A stretch of DNA of 64,000 bases from Symbiodinium kawagutii (Eukaryota; Sar; Dinophyceae; Suessiales; Symbiodiniaceae), in NCBI GenBank assembly GCA_009767595.1, contig VSDK01012280.1:209968-273967 (forward strand), read 5' to 3'. The notes under the pieces were generated by a model. It saw only the letters and a list, made by a program, of their open reading frames with translations. It did no database searches and was not told the origin of the DNA. Each line of letters begins with the position of its first letter. Position 1 is the first letter of the stretch. The position numbers and the translations under genes are program-made. Below, in pieces: positions 26,901 through 42,200 of this stretch.

Positions 26901-29900
26901 TACATGACCTAATCTGATATCATATGGGTGTACCATGGTATATCCACAACAATGAGTGCTTTCCAAGCATCCCGAACGGGGTCACTGCTGAAGGACACCG
27001 GCATGCACCTCTGAATCGACACCCAGACAGATCTCAACCGGATGACAACTTGGGAAAAGCTATGGATGACTTGGAAGTGTCATCGATTTTTGTTGTGGGC
27101 AAGCAGTTGGGTATGTGACAAAATAGTGGTACCCCCAAAAACAATGGTTTCCTCATAAGATGAAGATTTTTTCGTGGTTCGTGGTCAAGCCATTTTGGCA
27201 CATACCCAGTTCTTTAAGTGCCCAGTTGTAGCGTGGTGATTGTAGTTGATTTTTTTTCGCATTTGACTGCGGGAAATCCTCATGGAGCTTGGTGGTGGTT
27301 GTTCTTGTCTGATCTCGTCCCTACTACACTCTGGTAAACCAACATAGCTATGGACAATCACAATATTTTATAGGTAAACCCTGGGAAAGCATTAGTAATT
27401 GGTGGATTTTCCATCGCCATGTTGGGGACTATCAGAATGTATGACTCTCTGGGACCTTGTTCCCGAATGGGTCACTACTATGACGAAATGAGCCGTGTGA
27501 GGTGTTGGAAATGCAGCAGAAACTGTGCCCGACGATTTTCGAAGACCATGCAGCCGGTTCATGCGGGGGTCTCTGGAATGGTTGGGTGGCCGGGGAAATC
27601 ATAAGCTGTGGCCATGACAATGGAGGATTCTCGAAATAGGGGACCCCCAAAATGGTTGGTTTATCACTAGAAATGGTTGATACTGGATGATTTGGGAGTA
27701 TGTACCCAGAAATCACCATGTATCAGGGACAGCGAGGACAGCAAGGGCAGCCAGGGACAGTGAGGGGCAGCCAAACAGCTTAGGGATATGGCCAAGTTTA
27801 TCAGTCGATTAATGCCAGGAGAAGAAATGGAGGATGGTCCCTGGTGGATTTGTCAGCTTCTTCTTACACCGTCAGCAATCCACCCGGCAATGCTTCAGCA
27901 TTCTGCCACTGGTGAAGAAATTGACCTGGAGCTGGGTCGAGATCTTCAACCACTGGACAAATGGACTTTCCCATCCAACCCGTAGTGAAGATTGTGCACC
28001 TGTTGAGATTGTTGGATTGTTGGTAATCTCTCCAGTCGACAGTAGCCTTTGGCAATAGGCATTCCCAACAAGATATGCCGGTGGGGACAAGGTCTGGGCA
28101 TCCAATCTAATGGTATACCCGCTGTAGGGCTTCCTTTATGGGGTCATTCATGGTTTAGCCACTAAGTACTGTAGGCTGTATGTACCTTTAAAACTGCTAT
28201 ATCATAATGACATAGCCACTAAGTTTTGAGCTATTGTGTAGGAACCGTAAGAACATTTGCATTCGAGAACATCGCGTGAAGTCGCCATGCAGACTCAGTA
28301 TATAAACTCTAGGGGTCCCCCAACCTTTTTGGGTATGTCTTTTTTCTAAGCCACAGCGGGAACAAGCCTTCGACAAGTCGTTTCAATTGAATGACATGAC
28401 ATTTTTACTGCCTTCAATCATTTTTATCCACTGTCATGGGTGTCAGCTTGAAGCGACATAGCTCTTTCTTTCGAGGGATGTAAGAAGCGAATACCAACAA
28501 GATGATGGGGTTGGTTGATAAGTAGGGGGATCTTTAGTAGCCAGATTTCTGCTGTAGGACCGTAGGATGATTGTCCAGTGTCTTAGGTCATCGTAGTGGC
28601 TGGTCAGCATGACTATCGAGAAAGCCGACACTCCAAATCCAATCCTCGCAGCCCAGAGTTGCTCCCCAGTGGCTACCCTTTCAAGCAGGGGCAAAACGAC
28701 TGATTGAGCAGAGTTTGGCTACCCAAGATCCACCAATCGTGCCATGGGACCCGAGCGCTCCAGCGATCCAACGAACGAGGCAAACCGTGCACATTCTTTT
28801 GGAAACCCGAGGGATGCGACTTGGCACCATGTGAAGCTCTACAGTCTTGGTGCCGAAGTGTCAGTAGTTAGAGTAGTTCATTGGTAGATTCAACAATTAT
28901 AGGGATCTATAGGGAATATATCGGCAATGTATGGCCAATCAAATGGTAGTTTTAGGGATAGGAATTCTGCTGCTGAGCACTACTGTTGATGTATTCATCT
29001 TAGTAATGTTTGGTAGCATTAGGCATTGCTGAAACACCACTTTTGACGTATTCATCTTAGCGTTGTTTGATCCTATTGACCGATACTGATGGGAACTGAT
29101 GGGGAGAATCGGAGGAATACAATACCAAACCAATGTAGATTTGAATCCTCACCTGGCTAGCGTCAAGAATCATTGGCGGACAGGGCATGACTTGTGTTCA
29201 CGAACAGAGCTTCCCTACTGCATGTGGCTTGCTTTCGATTGCACGTTGTACCCGAAAACTGTTGGGTTTCTCCATGAATGCTAGATCCACATCAATAAAC
29301 CACCCCCAGATTTACAATACTGCAGATTCACCGTCAAGTAGGGAGACTTGATTGATGGCTGGATGTAAGATATGGCCCGCTGATAGATTTCCCCATGGGT
29401 TTTGCTTATTGTTGTCGGTTATTCGCCGGTGTCAACCATTTTTAGGCACTAAATTAACCAGTATTTGTCACTATTAATATCTATTAACCATCTTAATCAG
29501 TATCATTCACGATTGGTCATCACAAAGAGACTAAGTAACCTTTATTCACCACTTAAAGACTCTGGCGCACTATTGTTCGTTGCTTCCTTGATTATCACCT
29601 TCGGAGTTGTCTGGGTGGGGTATCACCAGCCATTGACAGCCCACCAGCCGGGCCCTCCCTGTGGTGTAGCCAAGGTCGAAAGTCAGAGGCGCAGCATGTG
29701 TTGAGCTCATTCCCCAGCTGAACCTGTTGTTATTCTGCCACGAATACTTTCAGTCCTGAAGCGTAGTTTCTCAATAGCTGGGGGTACCCCCAGTTAATAT
29801 CCATTCTTAACCATTTACAGTAATGAACCAACTATTCTTGGGGGTCTTCAATTTTGAGAAACTCCCAAATGATGTTGCCATTGCATTTTTGGAAAATAGC

Positions 29901-32900
29901 GGGCAATACTGGTTGAGAATGGCTGATAAGCAACAACAACAATGGGGGAATGTACCAGCAGTCTCCAGCAGCCATACCTGAGCTAAAGTTGGACAGCCAT
30001 TCCTGCGGGTTGCTCAAGCTTTGGGGGTCCCCAAAAATGGTTGGTTCACTACTTATAATGATTTGTAGTGGATGATTTGGGGGTACCCGGGGTACGTCTA
30101 TTTTTGGGAAACCACGAAATGTCAATGGACTCAATGGACTCGATGGACATCCGTGGCTTTCCACGGTACTCGATTCCTCTCCGAAGAGAGACCATAAAAC
30201 TGCCTGACATTTCAGGCTTCGGGCCAAAAAGTCTGAGATTTCTGCAACCCATTGCATCCCATCCGCAAGATGAAAATCTCATTCTGATAGATTCAATCAC
30301 ACATTTCCACTACAAAAAAACGAGACGTTAAGGCAACTTAAGAATGTTTTGTAGTAGGTTTTGTATGCACAATTAGAGACCCCCTACCCATTATTTTGTA
30401 GCAGGATGCTTGTTCATGAGTGTTTTTTTGTTTATTTTGCCTAGGTTGGAAACACATTTTGTAGAACTCAAGGTGTTTGGTATCAATTCATGAGTGGTTA
30501 CAGTTCAACTTATACCTATCAATTCATGGTGTTTGATGGTGAATGGTAATCCTGCATAACCCTTCCAATAATTAATTTGCTGACAATGGTGAAAATGGTT
30601 GTGTGTTTCCTTCAACATCTATGGCTGATAGGGAGTGGGAACCTTCAACAGTCAAATAATGGTTATATATGGTTATATCAGGTTATATGTGGTTATATTC
30701 TTAATCATGAACTGTCAGATAATGGTTAATGGTCATGCAACTATAGCCAATGGATGTCATTAGTGGTTATTCCAGGACCGTTGACAATGTGTTCTACTAT
30801 AAGATTAATTGCAAAAAACAAGGTCCCCTATTTGCAACCCCCTTGCATGTTGGAAAGGCTTTTTGTAGCATCCGTTTTTTGCAGTTTGAAGTTGGAAGCA
30901 CCACCTCGGATCGTCATTTTGTAGCATCGATTTTCAGACGACTGGATTAGCTTTTTGTTGCCACCAAGTGCAGGACCCTTGTAGCTGTAGACATTGAGCT
31001 GATCAGGGTACCCCCTCTAATTTTCCACGGGGATCATATTATCATTATCATATGATCTATGTTTTCACATTAAGATATCTATACATGATATGCATCATAA
31101 AGATATCTATAGATGCATCATCTCAGATTATTTGCATCCATCTGAGTCGCGACCACCCCGGCTGGACGAGTCTCCGCGCATGGACGCGATGCACGGCTGA
31201 GCTGCCAGGCATGCCATCACTGCCATCTTTGTCCTCCCAGTGCCTTGAAGGACCGAAAGCTCCAGAAAGTCATGGCACGACGCCAGGAGAAAGCCACAGG
31301 CTGCGGGTGGAGAGTAGCTGAAGGGTGTCAGGGGTTGGTTGGTTGGTTGGTAAAGCCAGATTTACGTTGATCTCCATCATGATGGGACCATCCCAAGCTG
31401 TGGGAATTCTCGAGAACTGGACGAAAGGGACAGGTTTATAGCACGATCTGTGGAGTCAAGAGTGACATGGTGGTTTCTCAAAATGAGGGTACCCTCCAAT
31501 CATCGTTTTTGAAATCATTTCTAGCAATAAACCATTCATTTTTTGGGGTTCCCTATTTTGAGAAACCTATAGGCCCCAGATGTGGGTTAGCCGCCAGCCA
31601 TGATATTACGAGGGGTCAGCTTGGAATAACGCGGAGTTATTATTATCATCTATATAATCAGTATTACTATTTGTACCACTAATTCTCAATGGTATCATGG
31701 GAATTCCCTGGTTCCCTTACCTCAATGAGCACCAAGCACCCGTAGCCGCTCAAGGATCCCCTCGTTGAGCTCTTGCTCTTGCACTCTTGGAGAGATCGTC
31801 TTGAGGAAGGTAGTTTTTGGGATTTAAATGTATGAATATACTGTAGATATATGCATTGAAATGCCCGCATAGTAGCACCACGTGATGGACCAACTGCCCT
31901 GCAGTGGCAGTTGTGGTTAAGACCATCATTTGCAGGGTTTCAGTCATGCCCAGTGTTCATGGTTTATCAACAGTATGCTTCGTTATGGCTGTCTCTTCCT
32001 GTTTATTGATGTTTCTCCTCATGTCGTCATATGTTGTCCACGATTCCTGGATAACTCCTTACTCTTGTTTAACAAGATTGTTGGCTGTATATGAGATATC
32101 AAAAAGTAACGCCAAAGACGAGCTGTTGTAAGGTTCGTTCGCAACGATCCATGATGGAAATATCCAAACTCCCACTCACCCTGGCGGTGAAGAAATATGA
32201 TCTACTGCACAAAAACGATTTGCCAATTGTACCATAGCCGTGGTTCAAACGTTTGTGCCCAGATGCAGTGATACAAACATCATTCGAGTCTTTTTGCCTG
32301 GCATGCTTACCCATCCATTTTTGTTGATATGTGGTACTGATCCAGACCCGGCTCAAACCGTTGCATGCTGGTGAGCATGGCCTTCAAGGTGGAGTTTCAA
32401 TACCTCGAACACAATGAATCGGATGTGAAGCAGGGTTGCGATGCATGGCATTGTATCAGATTGCTTGACAGAGTTCATTGGCCCTTAACCAAACTTCTTA
32501 GTGTGTCAGTCTGACCTAAAGTATCCCAAGTTCTTTTGCCCGAATTCTTCGCAGATTTTGTCAGTTTTTCAATTTTCATATGGACCCCACCTGGCCCAAC
32601 CTGGCCTGACTTGGCCCTCGGCGAGGCAAAAGCACCAAAAGCGAAGGGAAGGAGAAGGGATCGGAGAAGGGCAATCCCAACGGAGCGCCCGTGCCTGCAG
32701 GCGCCAGCTCAGCGGCTGGGCGGCTGATGGTTGGCAGTGAATCACTTGGGGCTGGGAAAATCTACTGGAAATTCTTATGATTGGTAGTTGTAACATGTAT
32801 TAACATGTTATAACCAGGGTGCGTAGATTTCCCCATCAACCAAGGCACCAATGATCTGAAGATAGGGCTGGCGGATCAGATATCCCACCCACTATCGAGC

Positions 32901-35900
32901 CGCGATCCGCTGGTTGATCTCCTAGTGGAAAGCTTCACCTGGGATCGGATCTGGCTCCGGGCCTTACAGCGGTTCAGGGTCTAACATGGGCTGACACTTC
33001 GCCTGGTTCACAGGGTCTAACGTGGTCGAACTAATCCGTATTTACATGTATTTACTGAACCTCAGTGATATATTTGGTCAAGCTTTGCAAAAGGAATCAT
33101 GTGCATCTGGGCACTGCCATGCCATAACAAATATTACGAAGCAGGTTCAACTATGGTGCATTTATCAATGCCAATATCACCATGTAAAGAATATAAACAG
33201 TTGCTGTCCACGTTTTCCAAGTACATTTCTTGACCCTCATTGCTGAAGATTGACTACCAAAGATGCATGCGGGATGATATGGATCAACACCTTCCAGTCC
33301 TTCCATCCACCTTTGCAAAATTCCATATTGGAGATCCCTTTTTCCAATGTTTTGCCGTGATCCACGCTGCCTTGACCCATAATCAAACGCAGTCAGTATT
33401 GATCAGAAAGTGAACGAGCGCCAACATTCTGATCAATGAATCGATCACGTTCAATCAATGAATTGTTGATGATTATTGCCACCCTTCATCCATAGAATCC
33501 CAAATTGCTGTTGCAGCAGCTCGTAGCGTCAGGCCTGATCTACCTCTAGGCGAGGGCTGGCGGCCCAAGGTTTGGAGGTTTGATCAACACTGCACCGCTA
33601 ACGGTTGATATACTGATTCATAGTAATTCAACTGGTAATCTATGATTCATGGTCGATAATTGTTTATAATGTCGTATAATGCTAAATTTTATGACTTGTG
33701 GCGTGGATCGTTGAGAAGCTTTTAATCATGGAGGGTTTATTGATAGTTGACAGTTTATTGCTTGTTACTTCAAACCTGAGTGTTTTTTTCCTCTTCATTC
33801 AATCATTAAATGGTATCAATAGATCTTTTCCTGGGGTAATGTCAAGAATGGCAATGGGCAATGAGCGTGCAAACAACAATAATTTTGGGCATTTCGTAGC
33901 TCTCAGTGCATTCCTGNNNNNNNNNNNNNNNNNNNNNNNNNNNNNNNNNNNNNNNNNNNNNNNNNNNNNNNNNNNNNNNNNNNNNNNNNNNNNNNNNNNN
34001 ATTCCTGCAAGACGCAATGCGACCTACTTTGTAGACGATTGACATAGAAAATGATCATGACCCACGAAAGTAGACTCCCATGATGAGATTGCCAATACAC
34101 TGGGCAACCCCACAGTCGAAATAAGTCCATGGTTGTTGTGAAACAATCCAGTTTGTTGATGTGTGTGCATGTATGGACACATGCAAAATAGACGTATAGA
34201 CACATACATACATGTGCCAAAATGTTTGTACACGTTGATATCATCCTGATAAACCTATATATATCTATACCATGTGTCATGTGTCTACGTAGAAATACAA
34301 CTCTTTCTCAATGTCTACCTCCATGACTAAAATGTCTCTATATTTCCATTTGTATCCCCCTATCCATCTATCTATCTTCCTAATCCAATCTGATCATTTT
34401 GATCTGATTTGCTCAGCTTTAATCTCATCTGATCTGATATGATCCAGTGCAATCTAAGATCATCCAGTCCAATGAAAGCTAATCTTCGTAGAGCATGGAT
34501 CTGCATGACATAAGAACCTTAAGTCTCACGCATGACTTGTATGAACAATTCAGGTACTTTTGGAAGAGCAACTAATCCTTCCTCCATAACTCGACAGCCC
34601 CCCTGGCGCCCACACAAACGTATTCCCTACTCAGCAGGTTTTGTGATAGCCAGTTGATACTATTGGAATGGATGAGGTTCGCCCTGAATGCCAGACCCCC
34701 TGGTGCCTTCTGCCGGATTCCCGAACAAACTCGCGAATTGATCCAATTCTCGGATTGGGAAACTGTTCCCACTGGCAGCCGTCGTACATTCAACAGCAGA
34801 GATTTATTGACACGTATGATTACACACACTAAGCATCATCAATCAACCAGGCTCAGCCAATTGTAATTGATCAATGTCAATGTAATTCTTGATTGCAGTA
34901 CCGTCAATCAACCAATAACTACCATTAATCAAACAGTTTTGATCAAGAGTATCAGTCCTACACTCCCTTTGGTGGGGATGCTGCTTGGTATTCATGCAAA
35001 GCCATATTCATCAATGGTGCTCCCACGACATTCAACCACAAGAAGCAGATTTCCAAAGCATATTCCGACCACCATCTTTAGCACCTGCTTGGTGGTTTAT
35101 AATATTGTTATTTTTTATTTTCTCCGAGTATTTGGAATGGTTGGTTGATGGACTCATATTTTTCAAAGGTGTGGTTCAACCACAACCAGTTGCGAATCAA
35201 TTCGGCTGCATGATTTACGGACAAGCACAGACTTGGTAGCACTGGGGAGACCTTGGTGTTTCCCATTGCGGTCCTGGCACCACAGGTTGCACCTGGCAGG
35301 CGAGTAGTGAGCATGGAGCTTTCAGCCGCGGCACACGAGCTGCGACCTTTTTTTCTGGCAGGTCGACGGAGGTGGAAGCTCCGCCAAGGAGCCACGAGAT
35401 GCCACGACTCGCAGTCGTTTCGCATCGTTTCGTTTGTTTTATTGACCACTCCATGGCCACAATACGTTCCCAAAAAGGTCTCTTCAACAAACCCATCAAG
35501 AGACCCCGGGTTTTGGATGAAACACGTTTTTTTTTTGCTATTTTCGGACCAGTTTTTGGTAAGAGAATGTCAGGCAGATGTTAGTGATTGTTAGTGATGC
35601 TTGTGGGTCAATGGTTAGATTGTACACCCCTTTGTCTTTTGGTTCCAGGTTTCGGTGGTTAAACTTGCAAGAGAGGTTTTGGAGCCCAGCAACCATAAAC
35701 AACAACACGATACTGCACGATAGACTATCAGTATGCCATCGTTGCTTGTGCCCGACGTCTTGCTTCGTGGCACACGTTTTTCGTGCCTGTTTGTGTCACT
35801 TGTGTAACATGTTTTTCAGATTGGTTCATGTTGCATGTTTTTCATATATGTTCATATTAATGTTGCATGGTTTTTTACACAGTTTTATGTTGTATTCTTT

Positions 35901-38900
35901 TCATACGGTTCAAGTTGCATGATTTTCGTGTTGGTTCATGTCATGTCCCATTCTTTTTATATTGGTTCATGTCGCATGTTCGGGTTCGCGTGCTCATGTT
36001 GCAAATATTTCACTTTGGTTCCCGTCGCGTATTGTTCACATTGGTTCATGCTGCATGGTTCCAATATCAGTTCATGTTGCCTTTTTTCCGCATTGTTTCC
36101 TGTCGCACATGTCTAATGTCAGATCATGTTGCATGTTAAATGCAAATTGTGGTATTGGCTCATGTCAAATGTTTTTCACATGTTGTATCGCATGGTTTGC
36201 ATAATATAGATATGGGCTGATATGGGTATGTATGGGTCACAACTACTACCGACCGACCAAAAAATGGGACGTAGTTTGCATCCCAACAAGACTCTTGTGG
36301 TCAGTTTGGCGATGTTCACCCCGGGTACGCAGTTTGGACCCACAGCTATACGTGTCATCCTGATGAACCTATGATGCATTTGATGGCTCCCTCAGTCGAA
36401 ATGCCATGAGCCGAAACAAACTTTCGGTGGGCTGAAATCTTGCCGTGACTAGGTCATGCACTGGCAGACCATTACTCTAATTTCAATCTTCGTAAGATGA
36501 GCTTGGACATTCGAAGGCTCATTTGGATCCACCCAATTAGGTGTTTTGGCACTGGCCAGGAAGTTCACATCAAACAAAAACTGTTGGGTACTCCAGTCCA
36601 GCTGTTGCCCAAGAAAGCGGTTGTGAACATGTTCAATCCTGAAAATCCCCCAACACAAATGATGTTCAATCCTCAAAATTCCAGAACAATTATCATTTGT
36701 CTGGTGTACCATTTTTACATGGTTCACGCCATGCTAAGCTAGCCATGTGCTGTGGCAATGGTGGCTGTGGATCACTGAATAGCCATGCAGCTGCATGGAT
36801 GTTGGACTCCCAGGATTCTGATGATTGTCATCGCCTGGTCGAAAAACCCACTGCGACCAGTAACCAACCAGCTGATGAGCCGATGATTCGCCTGTTCTGA
36901 ACGCTTTTCTTGGATTGTTTTGAACATATTAAGATACCTTTTTCAAGGCTCACTTCGAGATTCATGATTGTTATACGTTGACCCAGGGGCTGATATAGCA
37001 TGGAGCGTTTGCCTGGATTGGAACACTCTTAGGGCGGTAGAATGGAGCTTTGCGGGGCAACCAGTGAAGGCCAGCAGAACCTTGGCTTAAAGCACTCTTG
37101 ATGCTAAGATCTCCACAGCAGGAGCGGGCATGAGGCAAGCATCTTTTGGAAGTCATGGCATGCATGGCACACCAGATTCTGTGCAGTTGATATATTGTCA
37201 ATGGGAGATCCATATACATATTAATCCCCCATATTTGATGGTAAATACATATACTAGTAGCTATTCATGGATATTGACGGTTACTCATGCGAATCTCCCA
37301 TAAATTTACTGTACTTGCTTCACAACTCTGGAGTCAACGATGGTAGTTTTCATGAGGTTTCTGAGAGACCGCCGAAAGTTTGAGTGACATCCAGCACATT
37401 TTGAAGCTGCATCTGCCGTATCCAGTGTTAACAACTGATTTAGAGAAGCTACGAGCGTCTCACTGTGGCCCAAGTGAGCAACTGGTTGGTGGTTTTGAAC
37501 ATTTTGATTTTACCCAAAATTTGGAATGGTTAGGTGATTACCTGATAGTTTGGAATGGCTTAACACCAGCAACCAGGTAATACATAATAGGTAATTAGTA
37601 CTTATCACCAAAGATAGATCCAGTTTGGTTTCGACGGTTTGGCCTTACTCACGGACAGTTCCATGACATCTTCAAGGGTCACTTTTCGTGGCACCTGGTG
37701 CTGTTATGTACTCACATGTGATCTTGACAAAGAGATCTTGTCACTTGAACTGTGACACATAAGCCCGGAAACAAAGAGATCTTGTTTGAAAGCCCATGAT
37801 AGCTTGCTCTGCACATTTTTTCACTTTCAAATCTCTTTTGGTGTCGAGATCTAGCAACTGTCCAGAACGTATTGCACCTGCCGCATAAAATCGGCGGTTG
37901 ACCACAAACGACTTCAAATTCCAAATCAGACGACACTATCATGAAAAAAACAGTTGTTTTTCAACTACTAGGTTTGGGTTAGATCAAAACAAAACGTGCA
38001 GCAGCAATTGGATCGCACATGTTTCGTATTGCACAGTGGATCTATTTTTTGCCCTCGATCTCTTGTGGCCACTGAACCATTCCGAGTTCGACAGTCGAGC
38101 CAGCCGAAGTGTTTGCTGAAAAACTCGTCGCCACACTGGATCCCTGGGTCGATGTTGTAGAGAAACCAGGATAGAGAGGTTGTTTGTTTTCCAATCAAAT
38201 ATTAACTGTTATCATAGACTGGTGGTTTTAGTTTTTGGGATGGTTGATTGACTTCTATTTCATCGTGGTTGAGGTTTCGCCAACCACATGATTGTAGCCG
38301 CTAGCCACCGCTCTTGTTGTAACAGGTATTATAGCCACTTTGAGATTAACCTGGATTAACCATCATTGTCAGCGCGCTGCGATTTGGTCCTGGAAGAGCG
38401 CATGACATGTTCTTCCAAAACTCTGTAAGTATTGCTATGGGCTTTAAGCTCTAGGTGAAAGGACCTTAGGCAGCATTGCTGACGTGTAACGTATCATCCA
38501 AACCTGGGCTTTGCGGCAGTGCTTCGCGAGGAAAGTCTAATTCTAGTGTTCGACAGCATATTTCTATGAAATGCGATGGCACATATTCTACCGCTTGCGA
38601 GGTGTGTTTTACACTGGTTTTCATCAACTGATGTCTGTAGGATCCAATCCTGTGGACATTGACAACCTGGTGGGATCCCAATGTGTACCTGGATGAACTC
38701 CCGACGGCAAGAAAAATACCGTAGTTCTTAGGATTTTCATTTTGTCCCACTTTAAACTCCACAACAAAAGTGCCTTACACAGGCTTCTTGCTCTGTGCAG
38801 TATAGAGGATGTTTCCATCCCAAGTCAACTGATCTGATTTGTGATCTGAGATGCGATGCCTTTCCGTACTAGACCTATTTGGACAATTTATCATGGTGAA

Positions 38901-39152
38901 TGATGCTGGTTTCATTGGCCTTCAACTTTCTGAAGGCATATTTGGGATGGTTGGTTGACAAGACAAACATCTTTGATAGCTGAAACCACCTGGCAGGTGT
39001 TTCCGCAAGAACCATGTATCACAATCGTCAGTATCATTCAGCATTCATCATCCATCATTCATCATATATCATCATATCCCAAACGATTCTTAGAGATATG
39101 GTATGCTATGAACCATCATTGACTGCCATTTACCAGCCATCATCATGATCAA

Positions 39153-39211
<59 letters not shown>

Positions 39212-42200
39212 CCAACGCAAGAAACTTTCGGCCGGACCAATGGGCTTGGTGCAAGGTGTCTTCGGAAGCATGTTGGGCACTCCGTTGGAATGCCCGGCGG
39301 GTGGTTGGAAGGGAGCGGTGGGGATTTGAAGCTACGGATTGGAGTGTTCCCAACGGATGGCGGTTGCAGATTAAATGATTCGATCAGTTGCAGAATACTA
39401 CGGCTTGGAGTCTTCCAAATCAATTTGATCGATGGTTTCCTGAAAGGACATTCCCAGCTCAAAATGCAGGTTTTGCAGGAGGTTCTCAGCTCAAAATGTC
39501 GGCATTTTCATAGAGTTTCCAGAATTGAAGCAATCAGAAGCTATCCAACGAGTTGGTTGACCAGCATTGATGGCGAAATGCAAACAGCCAGTATCTGCAT
39601 ATGATTACATATATGATACGGCTACATGGTGGAACATCATCCGCTCATAGCTAGGGAATTCCCAACGTTTCTAGTAAGATCTGAGTGAAGTGTGCGCAAC
39701 GAACCATGGGACAGAAGTCATCCAACTGGTGGCCGTTGATCAGTATGGATTTTCCCCTGAATTTCCATCAGCCAACTGGTAGCTTCCTGGATGGGTTCAG
39801 CCCCATGGCGCGGCGGCATGGAAGTCTTGGCTGAGGCTCATTGGCTCCACCAGTAGTGCTGCGGCGCTGGGATTGCACGCGACCAAGGACCGGGAAGCCG
39901 TGGCGACCCAAGCACAGCGCCCGACCTAGGATTTTTGTCGGCGAGCCTCCCAAACAGGACCGGTAGGCAGCATTTCCCCAAAAGATTCGGCAAAGAAGAT
40001 CCTCAAATTTCTTCGAGCTTCTCTGAGGTTTTGGGGGACTAGTTGGTTTCTAGGGCTTCACTACCACTGGGAATTTGACCAAGCAGATGACAACGCTGCC
40101 AGGATCGACCTGTGGTGTTGCCCAATGGCGAGATCGGCGTGCGTGCGGCACCCGAGATTCTGAAATGCAAACCAAACGCGTCTTCGTTTGCCCAGCTTGG
40201 GCAAAATGTTGTTTAGACAATCGGTGAAGCTAATCATCCAATTGAAGCATATTCAACAATTACGTTAGATATCAGATAATTATCCATAGTTAGTTATCTT
40301 GATTATCCAACTCACAATCTAACACTTTAGGATAGCGTAGACATCGATCCGCATCATCCCCAGGTGAAGGTCAGTGAGCCCATGGCAGCCACCGACCAGG
40401 TCCACTGATGTACTTGGCCCTGACCTATGACCACCGCCTTGTGGATGGCCGCGAGGCAGATCAAAAGCTTGGCGTTTCAGAATCAAGAGCTGAGGTAATC
40501 CATGGTTGATAATGATCATTCAGGTATAGTGCTTCATTCACAACAATGCGCTTGTTAATCATTTGGGTAAGCAATAGTCAATAGTCCATGAAGGTTAATG
40601 GCACGATTGATGGTTGATAAGTTGATAGTAAGGTGGTAGTGATGAATGGCCACTAGTCGATGGTGAGTCAATAGCTACGCTTGAAATTTATGGTCAATTT
40701 GCGTGGTGATGCGTAAATATTGGTGAATGACAATCCTTGAGTATGGCTATTGGTGGTACATGACAGTTTTGGAGGTACATGGTGGTTGACAATGGTCCAT
40801 GATGGGCTACGGATGGTCAGTGAGAACACTTAATGACGAGCAATGAAGTCAGATATAACCAACCATGCTACACCAGCCAACCCAGCAAGAGTGATAGCTG
40901 GGCACAGTTGTAACGAAGGAATGAGGTGCCGAGAATGATGTACCAGCTACTCGGCTGTGCATACTCAATAATCACCATAAACTACTGGATATATGTGATG
41001 GTCACATCCTTGATCACCATATAGTCACCATCGAATCACAGAATCAGCATAGAATCACAAAATCACCATAGAATCACAAAGTTCACAAAATCACCATAGA
41101 ATCACAAAGTCACCATAGAATCACAAAGTCACCATAGAATCAACATAGAATCAACATAGAATCAACATAGAATCACCATATAATAATCACCATAGAATCA
41201 CCATATAGTAATCACCATAGAATCACCAATACAATCACTGTATAATCACTGTATAATCACCATAGAATCACGAACATCATATCATCACCTACCATATAAT
41301 CACCATAAACTACTAGCGTTTATGAAATGCCTTGAAGAGAAATCACATTGGGTCACACGACGTTCGGAGCAAGGTCAGTGAGCTCCATCCATGTTTGCTG
41401 ATTTAATGAGTTCATTGGGTGCAGAATCTGAGCATTATAGAGCATTATAGAGGACCAAGTATAGCTTGATAATGCAAAGATGGGGATGAAACATGTTAGC
41501 CAGTGAACATTATTGTCATACTAGTGGGGTTGTGCCCTCTACATCATCCACAGCCAACAGATCTCAAGGCTTTCAATTCTGTGCATCACATTATACGAAC
41601 TGTTTCTATATGTTGCATGTTATTTGAATCCAATTCTCACCCCTCCCATGTTGTATAAGCTCATGAAGAGATAGGGAATGCAACTTCGGGTGGTTCACAT
41701 CCAAGGATCATCCAAAGTGTATAGTACTTTGGAATATCCAAGCGATCATTGCACCACTTTGGAACAGTTTCATAACGTCCAAGCAAGAGTAGCATGATGA
41801 ACAGGATGATGACTTGATGAAAAGATGATCCCAGGATACCAAGCTACGACCCCAACGGGACACCTGTTTGGCACGGGTACTGAAGCTGGTTGGCTTCATC
41901 TTCACCTTGGCGCTCATATCCAGGTGAGCCCCAAAAGTCGGTTACTTCTCATAGGCTAAGCGATCACATCAGCTGGTACAGCCATGGCCCGTTGGTGAAC
42001 CCAGCTGTTGGTGCAGGTTGGTCATTGAACAGCGCGGCTTTTAGCCCACGGCCATTTCTCAATACACATCGATGGGTAACTGCGTGTGTGTGTTTGATAT
42101 TTTTGTCATCGATGGGGAATAGAGAAAACGTGATGGAATGGTCGCTCTTCATCAATAATCATGGATGATTGATAAGGATTCATCTAATATCACTCGCAGC

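Larger units (their letters stand above)
6896..39255 (+). other. DLST: 32.4-kb GC-AG intron of DLST, repeat-rich
   Basis: The two flanking exons join in phase to make [12 protein letters not shown], a motif that is contiguous in every homologue I know, so this whole stretch must be intron. It contains MITE copies, tandem repeats, a 1.25-kb foldback element, a 2.2-kb satellite, microsatellites and an 84-base N gap at 33917-34000. I saw no conserved protein-coding exon in it on either strand. Several short ORFs near 12.8-17.4 kb and 44-107-codon ORFs elsewhere have no recognisable family. Confidence 0.85.

Noticed and set aside
33698..34280. Frames crossing the assembly gap
   Set aside because: They are joined through unknown bases and have no recognisable motif.
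39090..39353. Frames with poly-Met, poly-Asp or poly-Ile runs
   Set aside because: They are translations of the ATC microsatellite. Only 39256-39283 is coding here.
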